A DNA stretch of 64,000 bases from an uncultured Gemmatimonadales bacterium (lineage in GTDB: Bacteria > Gemmatimonadota > Gemmatimonadetes > JACCXV01 > JAHWKZ01), in NCBI GenBank assembly GCA_947259315.1, contig CAMYLR010000004.1:107406-171405 (forward strand), written 5' to 3'. This document shows, piece by piece, positions 1-10,132 of this stretch; the stretch's first letter is position 1; the number at the start of each line of letters is the position of its first letter. Below the pieces are notes generated by a model. It had not been told where the DNA came from. It worked only from the letters and a program-made list of their open reading frames with translations, and ran no database searches. Both the position numbers and the translations under genes were made by a program.

Positions 1-147
1 GTCGGCGACGAATACGACATCCGGTGAGAGCCAGTCTGGATGTTGCAATAACAGCGCAAACAACGACGCATCGTCTGACAGCGCCAGCGGTCCGATCGCC
101 GCGCTCTCGAACCGGCCGTTGAGGACTCGGTAGGGGCGTCCGGTCAT
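1..147 (-). CDS. partial CDS of unknown function (N-terminal 49 codons, runs off window start)
   Basis: Reverse-strand ATG at 147, open to window edge: MTGRPYRVLNGRFESAAIGPLALSDDASLFALLLQHPDWLSPDVVFVAD; same strand, 31 nt downstream of apt. Confidence 0.5.
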   Translation of the reverse strand, partial: MTGRPYRVLNGRFESAAIGPLALSDDASLFALLLQHPDWLSPDVVFVAD

Positions 148-178
148 CGGTGCTCTCGATCGTCGGCGCGATTCAGGC

Positions 179-715
179 TCATTCGTAGGCCACCAGACTT
201 AGATAGTCGCAACCATCGAGCTTATCGCGACCCTGGAGAAACTCCAACTCGATCACAAAGCCCAGGCCACAGATGTTGCCCCCCGCCGCTCTAACGAGAC
301 TAATCGCCGCCTCGGTCGTTCCACCCGTCGCCAGTAGATCATCGATCACCACGACGTTCTCGCCCTCAGCGATCGCGTCGGTGTGGAGCTCGAGCGTGCT
401 GGTTCCGTACTCGAGGGCGTACGACTCGCGGTGAGTGTCATACGGGAGCTTGCCTTCTTTGCGAACGACCACGAGCCCGACCCCGAGTCGATTCGCCACC
501 GGCGCTGCAAACAGAAACCCGCGCGCATCGACGCCGATGATCTTATGCGCGTCTCGGGCTTTGGCGAACCGAGTGAACGCTTCGATCGATTCCTCGAACA
601 GCGCCGGATCGAGCAAAATCGGCGTAATGTCCTTGAACTGAATGCCCGTTTGTGGAAAATCGGGGATGTTCCGAATCGCGCTCTTTAGCCGCTTCTCCAG
701 ACTCTCGTCTCGCAC
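179..715 (-). CDS. apt: adenine phosphoribosyltransferase
   Basis: 178 aa; PDFPQTGIQFKDITPIL, DARGFLF and PRPP motif VVVIDDLLATGGTTEAA. Confidence 0.95.
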   Translation of the reverse strand: MRDESLEKRLKSAIRNIPDFPQTGIQFKDITPILLDPALFEESIEAFTRFAKARDAHKIIGVDARGFLFAAPVANRLGVGLVVVRKEGKLPYDTHRESYALEYGTSTLELHTDAIAEGENVVVIDDLLATGGTTEAAISLVRAAGGNICGLGFVIELEFLQGRDKLDGCDYLSLVAYE

Positions 716-733
716 ATCTCCTCCGTTAGATCA

Positions 734-1285
734 CTACCGGTTCGAATGTCCGAGCGGTGGCAACACGGTTAGGGGATCGACCGTTCCGCCCCGCCAACGC
801 AACTCGAAGTGTAAGTGATCACCGGTCGCATTTCCTGTGTGCCCCACTCGCGCGATGACCTGGCCGCGTCGCACCCTATCGCCTTCCCGTACCAGGTTCC
901 GAACGTGGTGGGCGTAAAGTGAGTGAAGATCGGCCCCGTGATCTATGATGACCAGGTTCCCGTAAGAGCCTGATCGGCCGCTCGTCAACACTCGACCGCT
1001 GGCAACTGCGTGCACGGGCGTTCCCTGATCGGCGCGCAAGTCGAGTCCGGCATGAAACCGCCTCCCGTTTCCGTTTGGGTTGCGTCGAACACCGTATCTG
1101 GAGCTCAGCATCGCAAGCTGGTCCGATGCCAGTGGCCAAACTAGCGAACCCAGGATCCCGCTCAGCGAACCGACCGCAACCGGCGGACGAGCCCCTTCCC
1201 CGACCGGCGCACGCGTGTACACCGTCGAGCACCCGATCAGCAAGATCAGGGCCGGTAGCAGTCTAATAATGCCAAAAATGGTCAG
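734..1285 (-). CDS. M23 family metallopeptidase, probable lipoprotein
   Basis: NGRRFHAGLDLRADQGTPVHA, GDHLHFELRW typical of M23; upstream in-frame extension gives TIFGIIRLLPALILLIGC lipobox signal (CTG start at 1285 proposed; tool ORF starts at 1243). Confidence 0.8.
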   Translation of the reverse strand: MTIFGIIRLLPALILLIGCSTVYTRAPVGEGARPPVAVGSLSGILGSLVWPLASDQLAMLSSRYGVRRNPNGNGRRFHAGLDLRADQGTPVHAVASGRVLTSGRSGSYGNLVIIDHGADLHSLYAHHVRNLVREGDRVRRGQVIARVGHTGNATGDHLHFELRWRGGTVDPLTVLPPLGHSNR

Positions 1286-1404
1286 TTCTTACCCACCTCG
1301 ATAGGTTCTGGCCGTTGAGTTTTTGCACTTTCGTCTTTAACCTCCCTATATACACACTAGTTCAAGCCGAGATTTCAAATGGCTCAACTCTACCGGGAGC
1401 CGCT

Positions 1405-3939
1405 ATGAGACACCTTGGTTGGAGCACCTCGATCCTTGCCGCACTTGCGATCTTCGTCGGCACGGCAGACTTGGCCCAGGGTCAGGGCACCGGTCGCATC
1501 ACCGGCGTGGTAACCGAAGCCGCGTCGGGTGAGGGCGTCGGAAACGTCCAGATCGCCGTTGAAGGAACCGGGCTCGGGACCGTGAGCGGTCAACGCGGCA
1601 CGTTCTCGATCGCCAACGTCCCCGCCGGCGAACAGACCCTCGTTTTCAACATCCTCGGCTACGAAACCCAGCGCGAGTCGGTTACCGTCGAAGCCGACGG
1701 CGTGGCGAATGCTGATGTAGCCCTCGCCAAGGGATATCTCGAAATGGGGACGATCACGGTCGTTGGCGCTTCACGTCGACCGACACGAATCGTCGAGGCA
1801 CCGGCCGCGGTGAGCGTCGTCTCGGGTGAAGAGCTCCAGCGGGAAGCGTCGCACGGTCAGCTCCCCAAGCTGTTCCAGAGTAAGCCCGGGATCGATGTCG
1901 TTCAGAGCGGCGTGCAAGACTTCAACATCAACGCGCGGGGCTACAACTCGTCGCTCAATCGCCGGGTACTCGTCCTGCAAGACGGCATCGACCGATCGCT
2001 CGGGTTCCTGCAGTCACAGGAGTGGACCGCGCTTTCGATGCCGCTCGAAGACCTGGGCCGGCTCGACTTCGTCCGTGGCCCGGGCTCGGCGCTCTACGGC
2101 GCAAATGCGTTTAGCGGCGTGCTCAACATCACCACGCCGGCCCCCGGAGACATCATCGGTAGCAAGCTGTCGGCCAGCGGTGGCCAGCGTGAGACGAGCC
2201 GCGTCGACTTCCGACACGCCGGTGAAACCGAGACCGGTAAGTGGGGCTACAAGGGGAACATCGGATTCTCAGCCGTGGGCAATTCGTTCTCCGAGTCCCG
2301 AACGTTTTCAGACGCGGTCGGCAACTGCGGAGGGCCGGGAACGGACTGCCAGTTCGAGTACGGTCCGTTGCCGACGGAGGTCGTACCCATCGACGAGGAC
2401 GCGATCAACATGCTTTACGGCAGCGCGCGCCTCGACTACAACCTCGACAACGGGTCGGTGTGGTCGGTCGAAGGCGGATCAACGCACGTCGAGAACGAGA
2501 TCTTCGTGACCGGTATCGGACGAGTTCAAGTCAATGGCGCCAACCGCCCGTGGTTCCGGAGTCAGTACGCTTCCGAGCGATTCACGGTGATGGGCTGGTA
2601 CAGCGGGCGGCGCAGCAACGACCGCGGCGAAGGCGGCAACAACCAGACCGCACTAGCGTCAGGGCGCGAACTGCGCGAGGTGTCGGACATCTTCCACCTC
2701 GAATTGCAGGGCAACGTCACCGCTGACGACGGAGCGTTTCAGCTGGTTGGTGGCGTCTCGAACCGCTGGTACTCGGTCGATACCGAGGAAACGTTGATGG
2801 ACGACAAACAGGACGACACGATCACCAGCGTGTTCGGCCAGGCCGAGTATCAATTCAACCCGATGTTCACCGGCCTGTTCGCGCTGCGGTACGATCACTT
2901 CTCGGTGATCGACACAGACAAGGTCGCCCCCAAGGCGGCGATCGTCCTGTCACCGGACGTGAACAACTCGATCCGGTTCACGTTCAACCAGGCATACCAG
3001 ATCCCGAACTATTCGGAGCTGTTCCTCAACGTGCCCGCCGGAGCACCGGTCGACTTGACGCCCCTCCAGGCGGGGATCGAAGCATCGGTCGCTCAAGCCA
3101 CTGGCTGCCCGGCGGCACCGACCTGTGTGCCCGCACTCCCTCTAAACTTCAGTTCCACAACGCCAGTACTTGCGCGCGGCAACGACGATTTGGATGTCGA
3201 AGAGCTGACCGGGTACGAGGTAGGCTACAAGGGGGCGTTTGGCGGGGGCCGGGCGTTCTTCACCGTGGACGTCTACTTCAACCAGATCGACGATTTCGTC
3301 ACCGATCTCTTGCCAGGCGTGAACCCTAACGACTTCGCCCCGTACCAGCTGCCAGCCGGTTTTGGCCCTGGTGAGCCGTTGGAACCGCTCGCACCGACCG
3401 TACTGGCGGGAATTCAACAGGCCCTCGGACCTCGAGGTGCCGCATTCACCAACTTGGCTGATGGCACTCCGGCGTTTGTGGTGTCGTACACCAATGCCGG
3501 CGAGGTCAGCGAACAAGGCGTTGAGTTCGGTCTCTCGTTTCTCGCAACCCCGAACCTCGAGGTCGACCTCAACTTCACTTACTTCGACTTCGAGATCGAC
3601 GATAACACGAGCACCGAAGGGGCCGAGATTCCGGAGGACGAGCTGCTCCCGAACACGCCCGAGACCAAGGGCAACATCAGCATTACGTACAGCCAACCGG
3701 ATCGGTTCCACGCTGGTGTCAAAGTCCACATGCAAGACGCGATGGATTGGGCGGCCGGCATCTTCGCGGGGCGCGTCCCCGGTTACGTCACGGCCGATCT
3801 GACCGGTGGATTCAACTTCACAGAGAACGCCCGGGTCAACTTGGTGTGGACAAACGTGCTCGACAAAGAGCACTACCAGATCTACGGTGGCTCGATCCTC
3901 GGATCCCGTGCCATCGGCGGGGTGACCTTCACGTTCTAG
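1405..3939 (+). CDS. TonB-dependent receptor with N-terminal carboxypeptidase-regulatory-like domain
   Basis: Signal peptide, [32 protein letters not shown] domain, plug ([21 protein letters not shown]), C-terminal beta-strand ending in F; ATG at 1405 preferred over ORF start 1315. Confidence 0.92.
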   Translation: MRHLGWSTSILAALAIFVGTADLAQGQGTGRITGVVTEAASGEGVGNVQIAVEGTGLGTVSGQRGTFSIANVPAGEQTLVFNILGYETQRESVTVEADGVANADVALAKGYLEMGTITVVGASRRPTRIVEAPAAVSVVSGEELQREASHGQLPKLFQSKPGIDVVQSGVQDFNINARGYNSSLNRRVLVLQDGIDRSLGFLQSQEWTALSMPLEDLGRLDFVRGPGSALYGANAFSGVLNITTPAPGDIIGSKLSASGGQRETSRVDFRHAGETETGKWGYKGNIGFSAVGNSFSESRTFSDAVGNCGGPGTDCQFEYGPLPTEVVPIDEDAINMLYGSARLDYNLDNGSVWSVEGGSTHVENEIFVTGIGRVQVNGANRPWFRSQYASERFTVMGWYSGRRSNDRGEGGNNQTALASGRELREVSDIFHLELQGNVTADDGAFQLVGGVSNRWYSVDTEETLMDDKQDDTITSVFGQAEYQFNPMFTGLFALRYDHFSVIDTDKVAPKAAIVLSPDVNNSIRFTFNQAYQIPNYSELFLNVPAGAPVDLTPLQAGIEASVAQATGCPAAPTCVPALPLNFSSTTPVLARGNDDLDVEELTGYEVGYKGAFGGGRAFFTVDVYFNQIDDFVTDLLPGVNPNDFAPYQLPAGFGPGEPLEPLAPTVLAGIQQALGPRGAAFTNLADGTPAFVVSYTNAGEVSEQGVEFGLSFLATPNLEVDLNFTYFDFEIDDNTSTEGAEIPEDELLPNTPETKGNISITYSQPDRFHAGVKVHMQDAMDWAAGIFAGRVPGYVTADLTGGFNFTENARVNLVWTNVLDKEHYQIYGGSILGSRAIGGVTFTF

Positions 3940-3946
3940 CAAAAAG

Positions 3947-3976
3947 GAAGCGCGCGGCCATACGGCCGCGCGCTTC
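3947..3976 (-). terminator. Rho-independent terminator downstream of tRNA-Pro
   Basis: Perfect 13-bp inverted repeat gaagcgcgcggcc-atac-ggccgcgcgcttc; A5 on + strand at 3941-3945 gives a U5 tract on the minus strand. Confidence 0.8.
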
Positions 3977-3985
3977 ACACCGTGG

Positions 3986-4060
3986 TCGGGGAGACAGGAT
4001 TTGAACCTGCGACCCCTACGTCCCGAACGTAGTGCTCTACCGGGCTGAGCTACTCCCCGA
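3986..4060 (-). tRNA. tRNA-Pro (anticodon CGG)
   Basis: Reverse strand TCGGGGAGTAGCTCAGCCCGGTAGAGCACTACGTTCGGGACGTAGGGGTCGCAGGTTCAAATCCTGTCTCCCCGA folds as a cloverleaf; loop TTCGGGA. Confidence 0.95.
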
Positions 4061-4083
4061 CGGTAGGAACCGCAAAATACCCG

Positions 4084-5067
4084 CTACTCCTCTTCGCGGC
4101 CAAAACGTGAGATCATTAGGGTCACGGTACCGCCCGCCAGAATCAGTGCTATCGCCCCGGCGACCTGAGATGATACAGGTGAGAAGACCGTCGTCGGATA
4201 ATCTTCGGGATCGAGCTCGCCGATGTTTTCCGCGGTCACGACCTGCCCCTTGATGATCGTCTCTCCGAGCACCGGATCGACCGGTCGCTGGAACGGCCAC
4301 AAGCCCACCACCGCCCCGAGCAGCAATCCAAGCAGCACGCCGAGTGTCGGCTTTGCATGTTGCGCCAAGAGCCATCGCAGCAGATTGCTGACCACCACCA
4401 CGCCCATCACGACGCCGATCCCGACCGGGAGAAGCACGTGTAGCGCCGGTTCCAGGGCGGCAGCAACGTCACGCGCCTCGAGCGCGAGCTTGAAACCGTC
4501 GATCGCCGAGAGGATCGGGATGTACTGCCCCAAAACGAGCAGCAGGTAACCACCGCTCACGCCGGGAAGGATCATCGCGCTCGCACCCGCGACCCCAGCG
4601 AGAAGCAACATGAACGTGTTCCCCGCGGCCAGGCCCGCGGTCGGGGCGCCACCCTGCTGAAGAATCGCGAGAACGGTCATCGCTCCAAACCCGGCCACCA
4701 CCCCGATCCACATCGCCCGGGTCGGCGGACGAACCATCCGCCAGACGACGGGGACCCCGCCCAGCGTCAACCCGATAAAGAGGCTGTACATGATCCAGCG
4801 GTGGTGTACGACAAGTTCCTTGATCGCCCCGGCGAACAATAGCACGGCGATCAGCGCCGCCCCGACGACCGTCGCCAGCACGACCACCGAGGAGCGCACA
4901 AACCTCAGCGTCGAGACCTCGGCCACTGCACGCACGAAACGCGGGTACACGCCAGCCGCGAGCAACATCGTGCCGCCGCTGATCCCGGGCACCAGATTGG
5001 CCAGCCCCATCAGCACGCCGCCAACCGCACTCCGCACCGCCAACAAAGGGAGCCGGACGGTGGTCAG
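4084..5067 (-). CDS. DUF368 family membrane protein (PopT-like polyprenyl-phosphate translocase family)
   Basis: GLANLVPGISGGTMLLAAGVY and MILPGVSGGYLLLVLGQY motifs, multiple TM segments; start uncertain (CTG at 5067 overlapping surE stop, or TTG at 5046). Confidence 0.85.
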   Translation of the reverse strand: MTTVRLPLLAVRSAVGGVLMGLANLVPGISGGTMLLAAGVYPRFVRAVAEVSTLRFVRSSVVVLATVVGAALIAVLLFAGAIKELVVHHRWIMYSLFIGLTLGGVPVVWRMVRPPTRAMWIGVVAGFGAMTVLAILQQGGAPTAGLAAGNTFMLLLAGVAGASAMILPGVSGGYLLLVLGQYIPILSAIDGFKLALEARDVAAALEPALHVLLPVGIGVVMGVVVVSNLLRWLLAQHAKPTLGVLLGLLLGAVVGLWPFQRPVDPVLGETIIKGQVVTAENIGELDPEDYPTTVFSPVSSQVAGAIALILAGGTVTLMISRFGREEE

Positions 5068-5837
5068 TCTTTCCCCCGCAGTGATACGTCTTCCCAGCGC
5101 TTCAGACCAGGGATCGCCCGATGGTTGGTTAGATCGAGCTGGATTGGAGTAATCGAGATGTAGCCCGCCTGGACCGCCAAGAAGTCCGAGCCCTCTGGCC
5201 CCTCCCAAGTTGGAGCGCCACCGCCGATCCAGTAGTACGTCTTGCCACGGGGGTCGACATCCGTCACGATCGGGTCTTCGTACGTTCGCTTGCCGAGCGA
5301 GGTCACCCGGGTGCCCTGGACTTCCGTTGGGTCGCGATCGGGCAGATTGATGTTGAGCAACGTGTTTGAAGGGAACGTCGCATCCACTGGCCCGCTCACG
5401 ATTTCTTCGGCCAGCCGCCGTACCACCGACTCGTAGCCGTCGATCCATCGCTCGTTACCCTGCGAGAGCGAGATCGCGATCGACGGGATGCCGAGCAGCG
5501 TCCCCTCCATCGCTGCAGACACAGTGCCCGAGTACAGAACATCCTCGCCCATGTTTCCACCGTGATTGATGCCGCTAAAGACGAAATCGGGCTGCCGATC
5601 CAGGACAGCGCTGACGGCCAACATCACGCAATCGGTCGGCGTGCCATCGACGTGGTACTCGTTGTCGCCGGTCTGTCGAATCCTGAGCGGGTTGTGCAGG
5701 GTCAGCGAGTGGCTGGTCGCCGACTGCTCGCGGTCGGGGGCCACGATGACCACATCGCCGACGCGATCGAGCGCCCGAGCCAAGGCTTTGATGCCCGGAG
5801 CGAGGTAACCATCATCGTTGGTGACGAGAAACAGCAT
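5064..5837 (-). CDS. surE: 5'/3'-nucleotidase SurE
   Basis: MLFLVTNDDGYLAPGIKALARAL, VAPDREQSATSHSLT, SGINHGGNMGEDVLYSGTVSAAMEG. Confidence 0.97.
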   Translation of the reverse strand: MLFLVTNDDGYLAPGIKALARALDRVGDVVIVAPDREQSATSHSLTLHNPLRIRQTGDNEYHVDGTPTDCVMLAVSAVLDRQPDFVFSGINHGGNMGEDVLYSGTVSAAMEGTLLGIPSIAISLSQGNERWIDGYESVVRRLAEEIVSGPVDATFPSNTLLNINLPDRDPTEVQGTRVTSLGKRTYEDPIVTDVDPRGKTYYWIGGGAPTWEGPEGSDFLAVQAGYISITPIQLDLTNHRAIPGLKRWEDVSLRGKD

Positions 5838-5870
5838 CTGCCCGAACGTAGGAACGACGGTCCCGCCGCG

Positions 5871-6197
5871 CTAGGTAGGACGGAGCGGCTCGATCAGTAC
5901 ATCGAATACGCCGCCACAGATCGCCGGGCTCCATGAAAAGAGATCCGCGGTCAGATCGACGCGCACCAGCCGGGGTCGACCGTCGGCCAACGCGGCAGAC
6001 GCCTCAGTGATGACCTCAGCCTCGCCACACCCCCCGCCGATCGTGCCGATCGCCCCCGACTCGGGGTCGATCACCATCTTGCTCCCTACCCCGCGAGGGG
6101 TCGATCCGCGCGCCCGGACGATCGTCGCCAGCGCCACCGAGCGTTTTTCGCGCGCGGCATCGTCCAGCGCAGCCAGGATCGTTCTCGACTCACTCAT
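5871..6197 (-). CDS. XdhC/CoxI-type domain protein (N-terminal-type module)
   Basis: ALATIVRARGSTPRGVGSKMVIDPESGAIGTIGGGCGEAEVI. Confidence 0.85.
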   Translation of the reverse strand: MSESRTILAALDDAAREKRSVALATIVRARGSTPRGVGSKMVIDPESGAIGTIGGGCGEAEVITEASAALADGRPRLVRVDLTADLFSWSPAICGGVFDVLIEPLRPT

Positions 6198-7015
6198 GAT
6201 CGCCTCGCATTAGAGTCCGACAACGCCTGAACATACTTGACGACGTCGGCGATGTCGCGCAGCGGTTTGCCAGTCCCGCCGTGAGCCCGAAGCACGATCT
6301 CGGCAGCCACCGCGACCGCGATCTCAGCCGGCGTCTCGGCACCCAGGTCGAGTCCCAACGGAGCGTGAACCCGACCCAGCCACTCAGCGTCGATGCCCTC
6401 GCCAGCGAGTTGCTCATACGTCGCTTTGACCCGCCGCCGGCTGCCGATCATCCCCACATACGCAGGCTGAACGTCACCTTTCGCCAAGATCAACATGCAA
6501 TCGTAATCGTACCGATGACCGCGGGTAACCATCACGATATGCGTTTGGTCGTTGATCGCTATTCCCGCAAAGGGATCGTCGAAGTCAGCGACGATCACCC
6601 GATCTGCCTCTGGAAAACGCTCATTCCTGGCGAAATCCGGTCGGTCGTCGAGCACCGTCACCCGGAACCCGAGCAGCGTGCCGAGCTTGGAAAGCGGAAT
6701 CGCGATGTGACCGGCGCCGATGATCACGAGCTCCGGCTCGGGCGCCAGCGTCTCGACGTACAACTCGACGTCTGAGCCCGGAATCGCGGCGCACGTTGGG
6801 CTCTCTGGGCCGCTCGCCAAGAGAGCCTGCGCGGCCGGCGTCAGTTTCGCGTCCCCGAGGTCGCCGTGGAGCTGCTCGCCATCCCAAACCAGCCGTTGAC
6901 CTACCAGCTCCTCGTGTCCCGGCGCCTCGACCACCACACCGTGCACGGTCACTCGACCGTCGTCGAGCGCCTGTGCCGCTAACCGCGCGACTTCGGCTAG
7001 CCCGATCGTCTTCAT
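6194..7015 (-). CDS. XdhC family protein with C-terminal Rossmann domain
   Basis: ELVIIGAGHIAIPLSKLGTLLGFRVTVLDDRPDFA ... YVGMIGSRRR ... HAPLGLDLGAETPAEIAVAVAAEI. Confidence 0.9.
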   Translation of the reverse strand: MKTIGLAEVARLAAQALDDGRVTVHGVVVEAPGHEELVGQRLVWDGEQLHGDLGDAKLTPAAQALLASGPESPTCAAIPGSDVELYVETLAPEPELVIIGAGHIAIPLSKLGTLLGFRVTVLDDRPDFARNERFPEADRVIVADFDDPFAGIAINDQTHIVMVTRGHRYDYDCMLILAKGDVQPAYVGMIGSRRRVKATYEQLAGEGIDAEWLGRVHAPLGLDLGAETPAEIAVAVAAEIVLRAHGGTGKPLRDIADVVKYVQALSDSNARRS

Positions 7016-8538
7016 ACCGGTCCGATCTCGCGGTCCTTAAAGATTTTCCGCAACGCCGTGCGGTTAACGCCACCGTTGAGGTTCTGGTCTGCATCGATGA
7101 TAGCCCTCGCACCCCTGGCGAAGGTCGTGAACCCATCCAGCTGAAAGTGGCTCTCCACGATCAGACGATCCGCCTCTTCGCCGCCGAGCTCCTTTCGCAC
7201 CTGCCATAATGTCGCTGACCAGATCTCACCGTTGTTGTGCTCGCTGTCTTTCTTTCTGAAGTCGGCGTACGTCCAATCGTTGTCCACGCGACGTAGACAA
7301 GGCGGATCCAGACCGTCCGCCAACCCGATCAACAATCCGTCCCACGTGATGACACAAGGCTGATACCTCTCCGGCTTGGCATCAGCGAAGATGCTCGCCG
7401 CGAAGTAGTCACCGAAACCTTCACCCATCGCGGCCGCTTCCTCGGATTGCCCGAAATCCGGTGTGATCGCGTCCTGTAATGCGTGACCCAGCTCGTGCAC
7501 GATCGTCTCCCCGTCCTCGGCGTCATCGATGCTGCCGATCCCAAACGTCAACAGCTTGTACCAAGGGCTGTACCAGGAGTCGTCGTCGCGCGTACCATTG
7601 ACGTTTACGCGTACCGGTGCGCGAAAGATGGCGCGCCGCCCGCGAAAGCCCAGCCGTTCGAGGTAACGGATAGCGCTGTCGATATGATGGTAGACCATCA
7701 CCTCTTCAAATCCCTTGTCGGTCGAATCGAACAGGAACTGGTGACCAGTACGCCGGACACGACGCTTAGACCCCGTCGGTCGGGTCGTGACTCGTTTGCC
7801 CTCCAGGTACCCGTTCCCGGCGAGGCCCCAGAGAGTCACAGTCTTGTAGGCCGCACTCGGCGGTCGTCGCGGGCGGAGCTTCTCCGTCAGCAGCGTTTCA
7901 TGACCACCAATGGCGGTCACGGGACTGGGTTCAAAGACGCGAGCCCTACCGCGGGCAGCTGCAGCCAGATTGTCGCACTTGCTCAACATGCGACCTGTCT
8001 TGGCGTTGACGTAGACGATCCACTCCTCGACCGGTCGGCTGCGCTCCAACCGCACGCGGCAAGCCGGCATGAGCCGGGCCCCCTTGGGAAACCACATCTC
8101 TTCGACATCCTGGACTCGAACCCGACGTCGGTTGCGGCTCAAGCAACAACGCGCGCGGCGAATCAGGTCCTTCTCCCCGAGTCGAAACTCCGCTTTGAGC
8201 GGTAGAAGCTCCCGCGGCATAGCTCGGTTCTTGGTGAGATAGACACGGTCGTCGTTCCCGACGTGTACCGTGACGTAGGCTCGGTGCACGCGTCGGCCAA
8301 AGTGGATCTGTTGAAAGATGACGTGATGGGCGCCGAGACTCGGAATGACTTTTTGAAGCTCGAGGCCCGACATGTCGTCAGTCAATCCCAACAGCTCTGC
8401 GTTCGCGCGCAGAAATATCTCGGCGATGTCAGCTGGCCGGCCTGCGCCTCGCGGCGACCGAAACCCCCAAAGCTCTTTTGGAGTCCCGTAAAACTCTCCC
8501 GGAACCGTCTTGTAGGATCTCTTCTTCAGTTTTCGCAT
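7012..8538 (-). CDS. zinc metallopeptidase, M36 (fungalysin)-like
   Basis: ETIVHELGHALQDAITPDFGQSEEAAAMGEGFGDYFAASIF zinc-binding motif and downstream Glu motif. Confidence 0.75.
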   Translation of the reverse strand: MRKLKKRSYKTVPGEFYGTPKELWGFRSPRGAGRPADIAEIFLRANAELLGLTDDMSGLELQKVIPSLGAHHVIFQQIHFGRRVHRAYVTVHVGNDDRVYLTKNRAMPRELLPLKAEFRLGEKDLIRRARCCLSRNRRRVRVQDVEEMWFPKGARLMPACRVRLERSRPVEEWIVYVNAKTGRMLSKCDNLAAAARGRARVFEPSPVTAIGGHETLLTEKLRPRRPPSAAYKTVTLWGLAGNGYLEGKRVTTRPTGSKRRVRRTGHQFLFDSTDKGFEEVMVYHHIDSAIRYLERLGFRGRRAIFRAPVRVNVNGTRDDDSWYSPWYKLLTFGIGSIDDAEDGETIVHELGHALQDAITPDFGQSEEAAAMGEGFGDYFAASIFADAKPERYQPCVITWDGLLIGLADGLDPPCLRRVDNDWTYADFRKKDSEHNNGEIWSATLWQVRKELGGEEADRLIVESHFQLDGFTTFARGARAIIDADQNLNGGVNRTALRKIFKDREIGPV

Positions 8539-9146
8539 CGTCGCTTCTCTAGCTCTCGCGCGTAATCGTCCGGGGTGTCGATGTTCGTCCGCACACCCGG
8601 ATCGTCGACGACCACATCATCGATCTCGGTCAGATGCCGGCGGACCACCGTGCGCGTTCCTTCCGGCAGATCGGGCTCGGCCAACTCGCCCCACACCGAG
8701 CGCTCCAGCACGATCGGATGGCCCGGCCGATCCTCGAATACCGGCCGCACAATGATCGAACCACGTGATTCAAAGGCGTCTAGCAAGGCCGCTACCGTCG
8801 ACTCTCGAACCACGGGATGGTCTACCGGTAGCACGGCTGCCGCATGAACTTCCGTCGGCGCACCATCCAAACCGATCCGCAGCGAGTCGATCGGCTCGGA
8901 GTCCGGGTTGGGGTTCTCGACGAGGCGAGCGCCGGTCGATCCCGCGATCTCCCACATCGTCTGCGTAGAATCGGGTGGCGGGAGGACGACGATAACCGAA
9001 GTGCAGCCTCCGCTCAGCAACGTCGTGATCGCACGCTCGAGAAACGTCAGGCCATCGATCTCGAGAAGCGCCTTGGGCCTACCCATTCGCTGTGAGCGCC
9101 CGGCGGACAGAACGATCCCCACCACCGACCGTGACCGGCTGGTCAT
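8526..9146 (-). CDS. MobA/MocA-like nucleotidyltransferase (molybdenum cofactor cytidylyl/guanylyl-transferase family)
   Basis: VVGIVLSAGRSQRMGRPKALLEIDG NTP-transferase motif; ATG at 9146 overlaps stop of upstream gene (ATGA). Confidence 0.87.
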   Translation of the reverse strand: MTSRSRSVVGIVLSAGRSQRMGRPKALLEIDGLTFLERAITTLLSGGCTSVIVVLPPPDSTQTMWEIAGSTGARLVENPNPDSEPIDSLRIGLDGAPTEVHAAAVLPVDHPVVRESTVAALLDAFESRGSIIVRPVFEDRPGHPIVLERSVWGELAEPDLPEGTRTVVRRHLTEIDDVVVDDPGVRTNIDTPDDYARELEKRRCEN

Positions 9147-10132
9147 CGGTGGCTCGCGAGGTCCTCGAGTGCGCGCCGGACGGTGGGGCGGATCATCTCC
9201 TTCCGCCAATACAACGTGAAGTCGGTGTTGTCGAGCGGCCTCCCTGTCTTCCACGCTAGTTGAGCGGCTTCGTCGATCGCTTCCGTCGATAACGATGAGC
9301 CTACCAGCGCCTGCGCCGCGGTCTGGACCACCACCGGCGACGACGCGACCCCACCGAGAACGATTCGCGCGCCCTGGACGACACCGTGCGCATCGAGCTG
9401 AGCCCACGCACCGACTCCTAGAACCGGGAAGTCGAACGCGCCGCGCCGGCGCACCTTTCGGTAGCTCGATCGCCAACCGTTCGGGCTCGGCAAGTGGATC
9501 CGCGTCAACAGCTCGTCCTGTTGCTTGGATAGATAGAGGATTCCGTCATCCTGGTAGAGACCCTCGATCGGGATCGAGCGCTCGCCATCCGGCCCGACGA
9601 GATCGACGGTCGCTCCCATCGCCACCAACAGTGGCACAGAGTCGGCCGACTGCACGGCCCAACACCGGGGCGATTGCGGCGCGACCCAGCACACCTCGCC
9701 GTCTTTCTTCATGCAGAAGTCGATCGACTTCCGCCACTCGTAGTTCTGATCGTAGTAGTTGCACCGCGTGTCGAGCAGCACATTGCCACCGATCGTTCCC
9801 ATGTTCTGGAGGATCGGTGTCGAAATGAGGTGCATCGTCTCGGCCAATGCCGGATACGCAACTCGCACGTCCGGGTGCGTCGCGACCTCGGTCAACGTGG
9901 CGGTGGCACCGATCGAAACCGCCCCGTCCGCGCCGGTCACGATGCGCTGCAGCTCGTCGATCGCGTGGAGCGCAATCACGACGGACGGCTCTTGGTGGCG
10001 ACGCTTCATGTTTGGGTAGAGATCCGTGCCGCCAGCCACGTACGCGGCATCGGGTGGCGCTTCCCGCTTTTGAGCGACCGCCTCATCGACCGTCGCCGGC
10101 ACTTGGAACCGGAATCTCGGCAGCCGCATCAT
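9143..10132 (-). CDS. xanthine dehydrogenase family, FAD-binding subunit (CoxM-like)
   Basis: MMRLPRFRFQVPATVDEAVA, AYVAGGTDLYPNMK, LISTPILQNMGTIGGNVLLDTRC. Confidence 0.93.
   Translation of the reverse strand: MMRLPRFRFQVPATVDEAVAQKREAPPDAAYVAGGTDLYPNMKRRHQEPSVVIALHAIDELQRIVTGADGAVSIGATATLTEVATHPDVRVAYPALAETMHLISTPILQNMGTIGGNVLLDTRCNYYDQNYEWRKSIDFCMKKDGEVCWVAPQSPRCWAVQSADSVPLLVAMGATVDLVGPDGERSIPIEGLYQDDGILYLSKQQDELLTRIHLPSPNGWRSSYRKVRRRGAFDFPVLGVGAWAQLDAHGVVQGARIVLGGVASSPVVVQTAAQALVGSSLSTEAIDEAAQLAWKTGRPLDNTDFTLYWRKEMIRPTVRRALEDLASHR

Noticed and set aside
3142-3978. 278-aa minus-strand ORF
   Set aside because: Lies entirely antisense to the TonB receptor and into the terminator; no recognisable motif.
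3986-4060. tRNA genes as possible integration sites for a mobile element
   Set aside because: No integrase, transposase or direct repeat of the tRNA 3' end found beside any of the three tRNAs.
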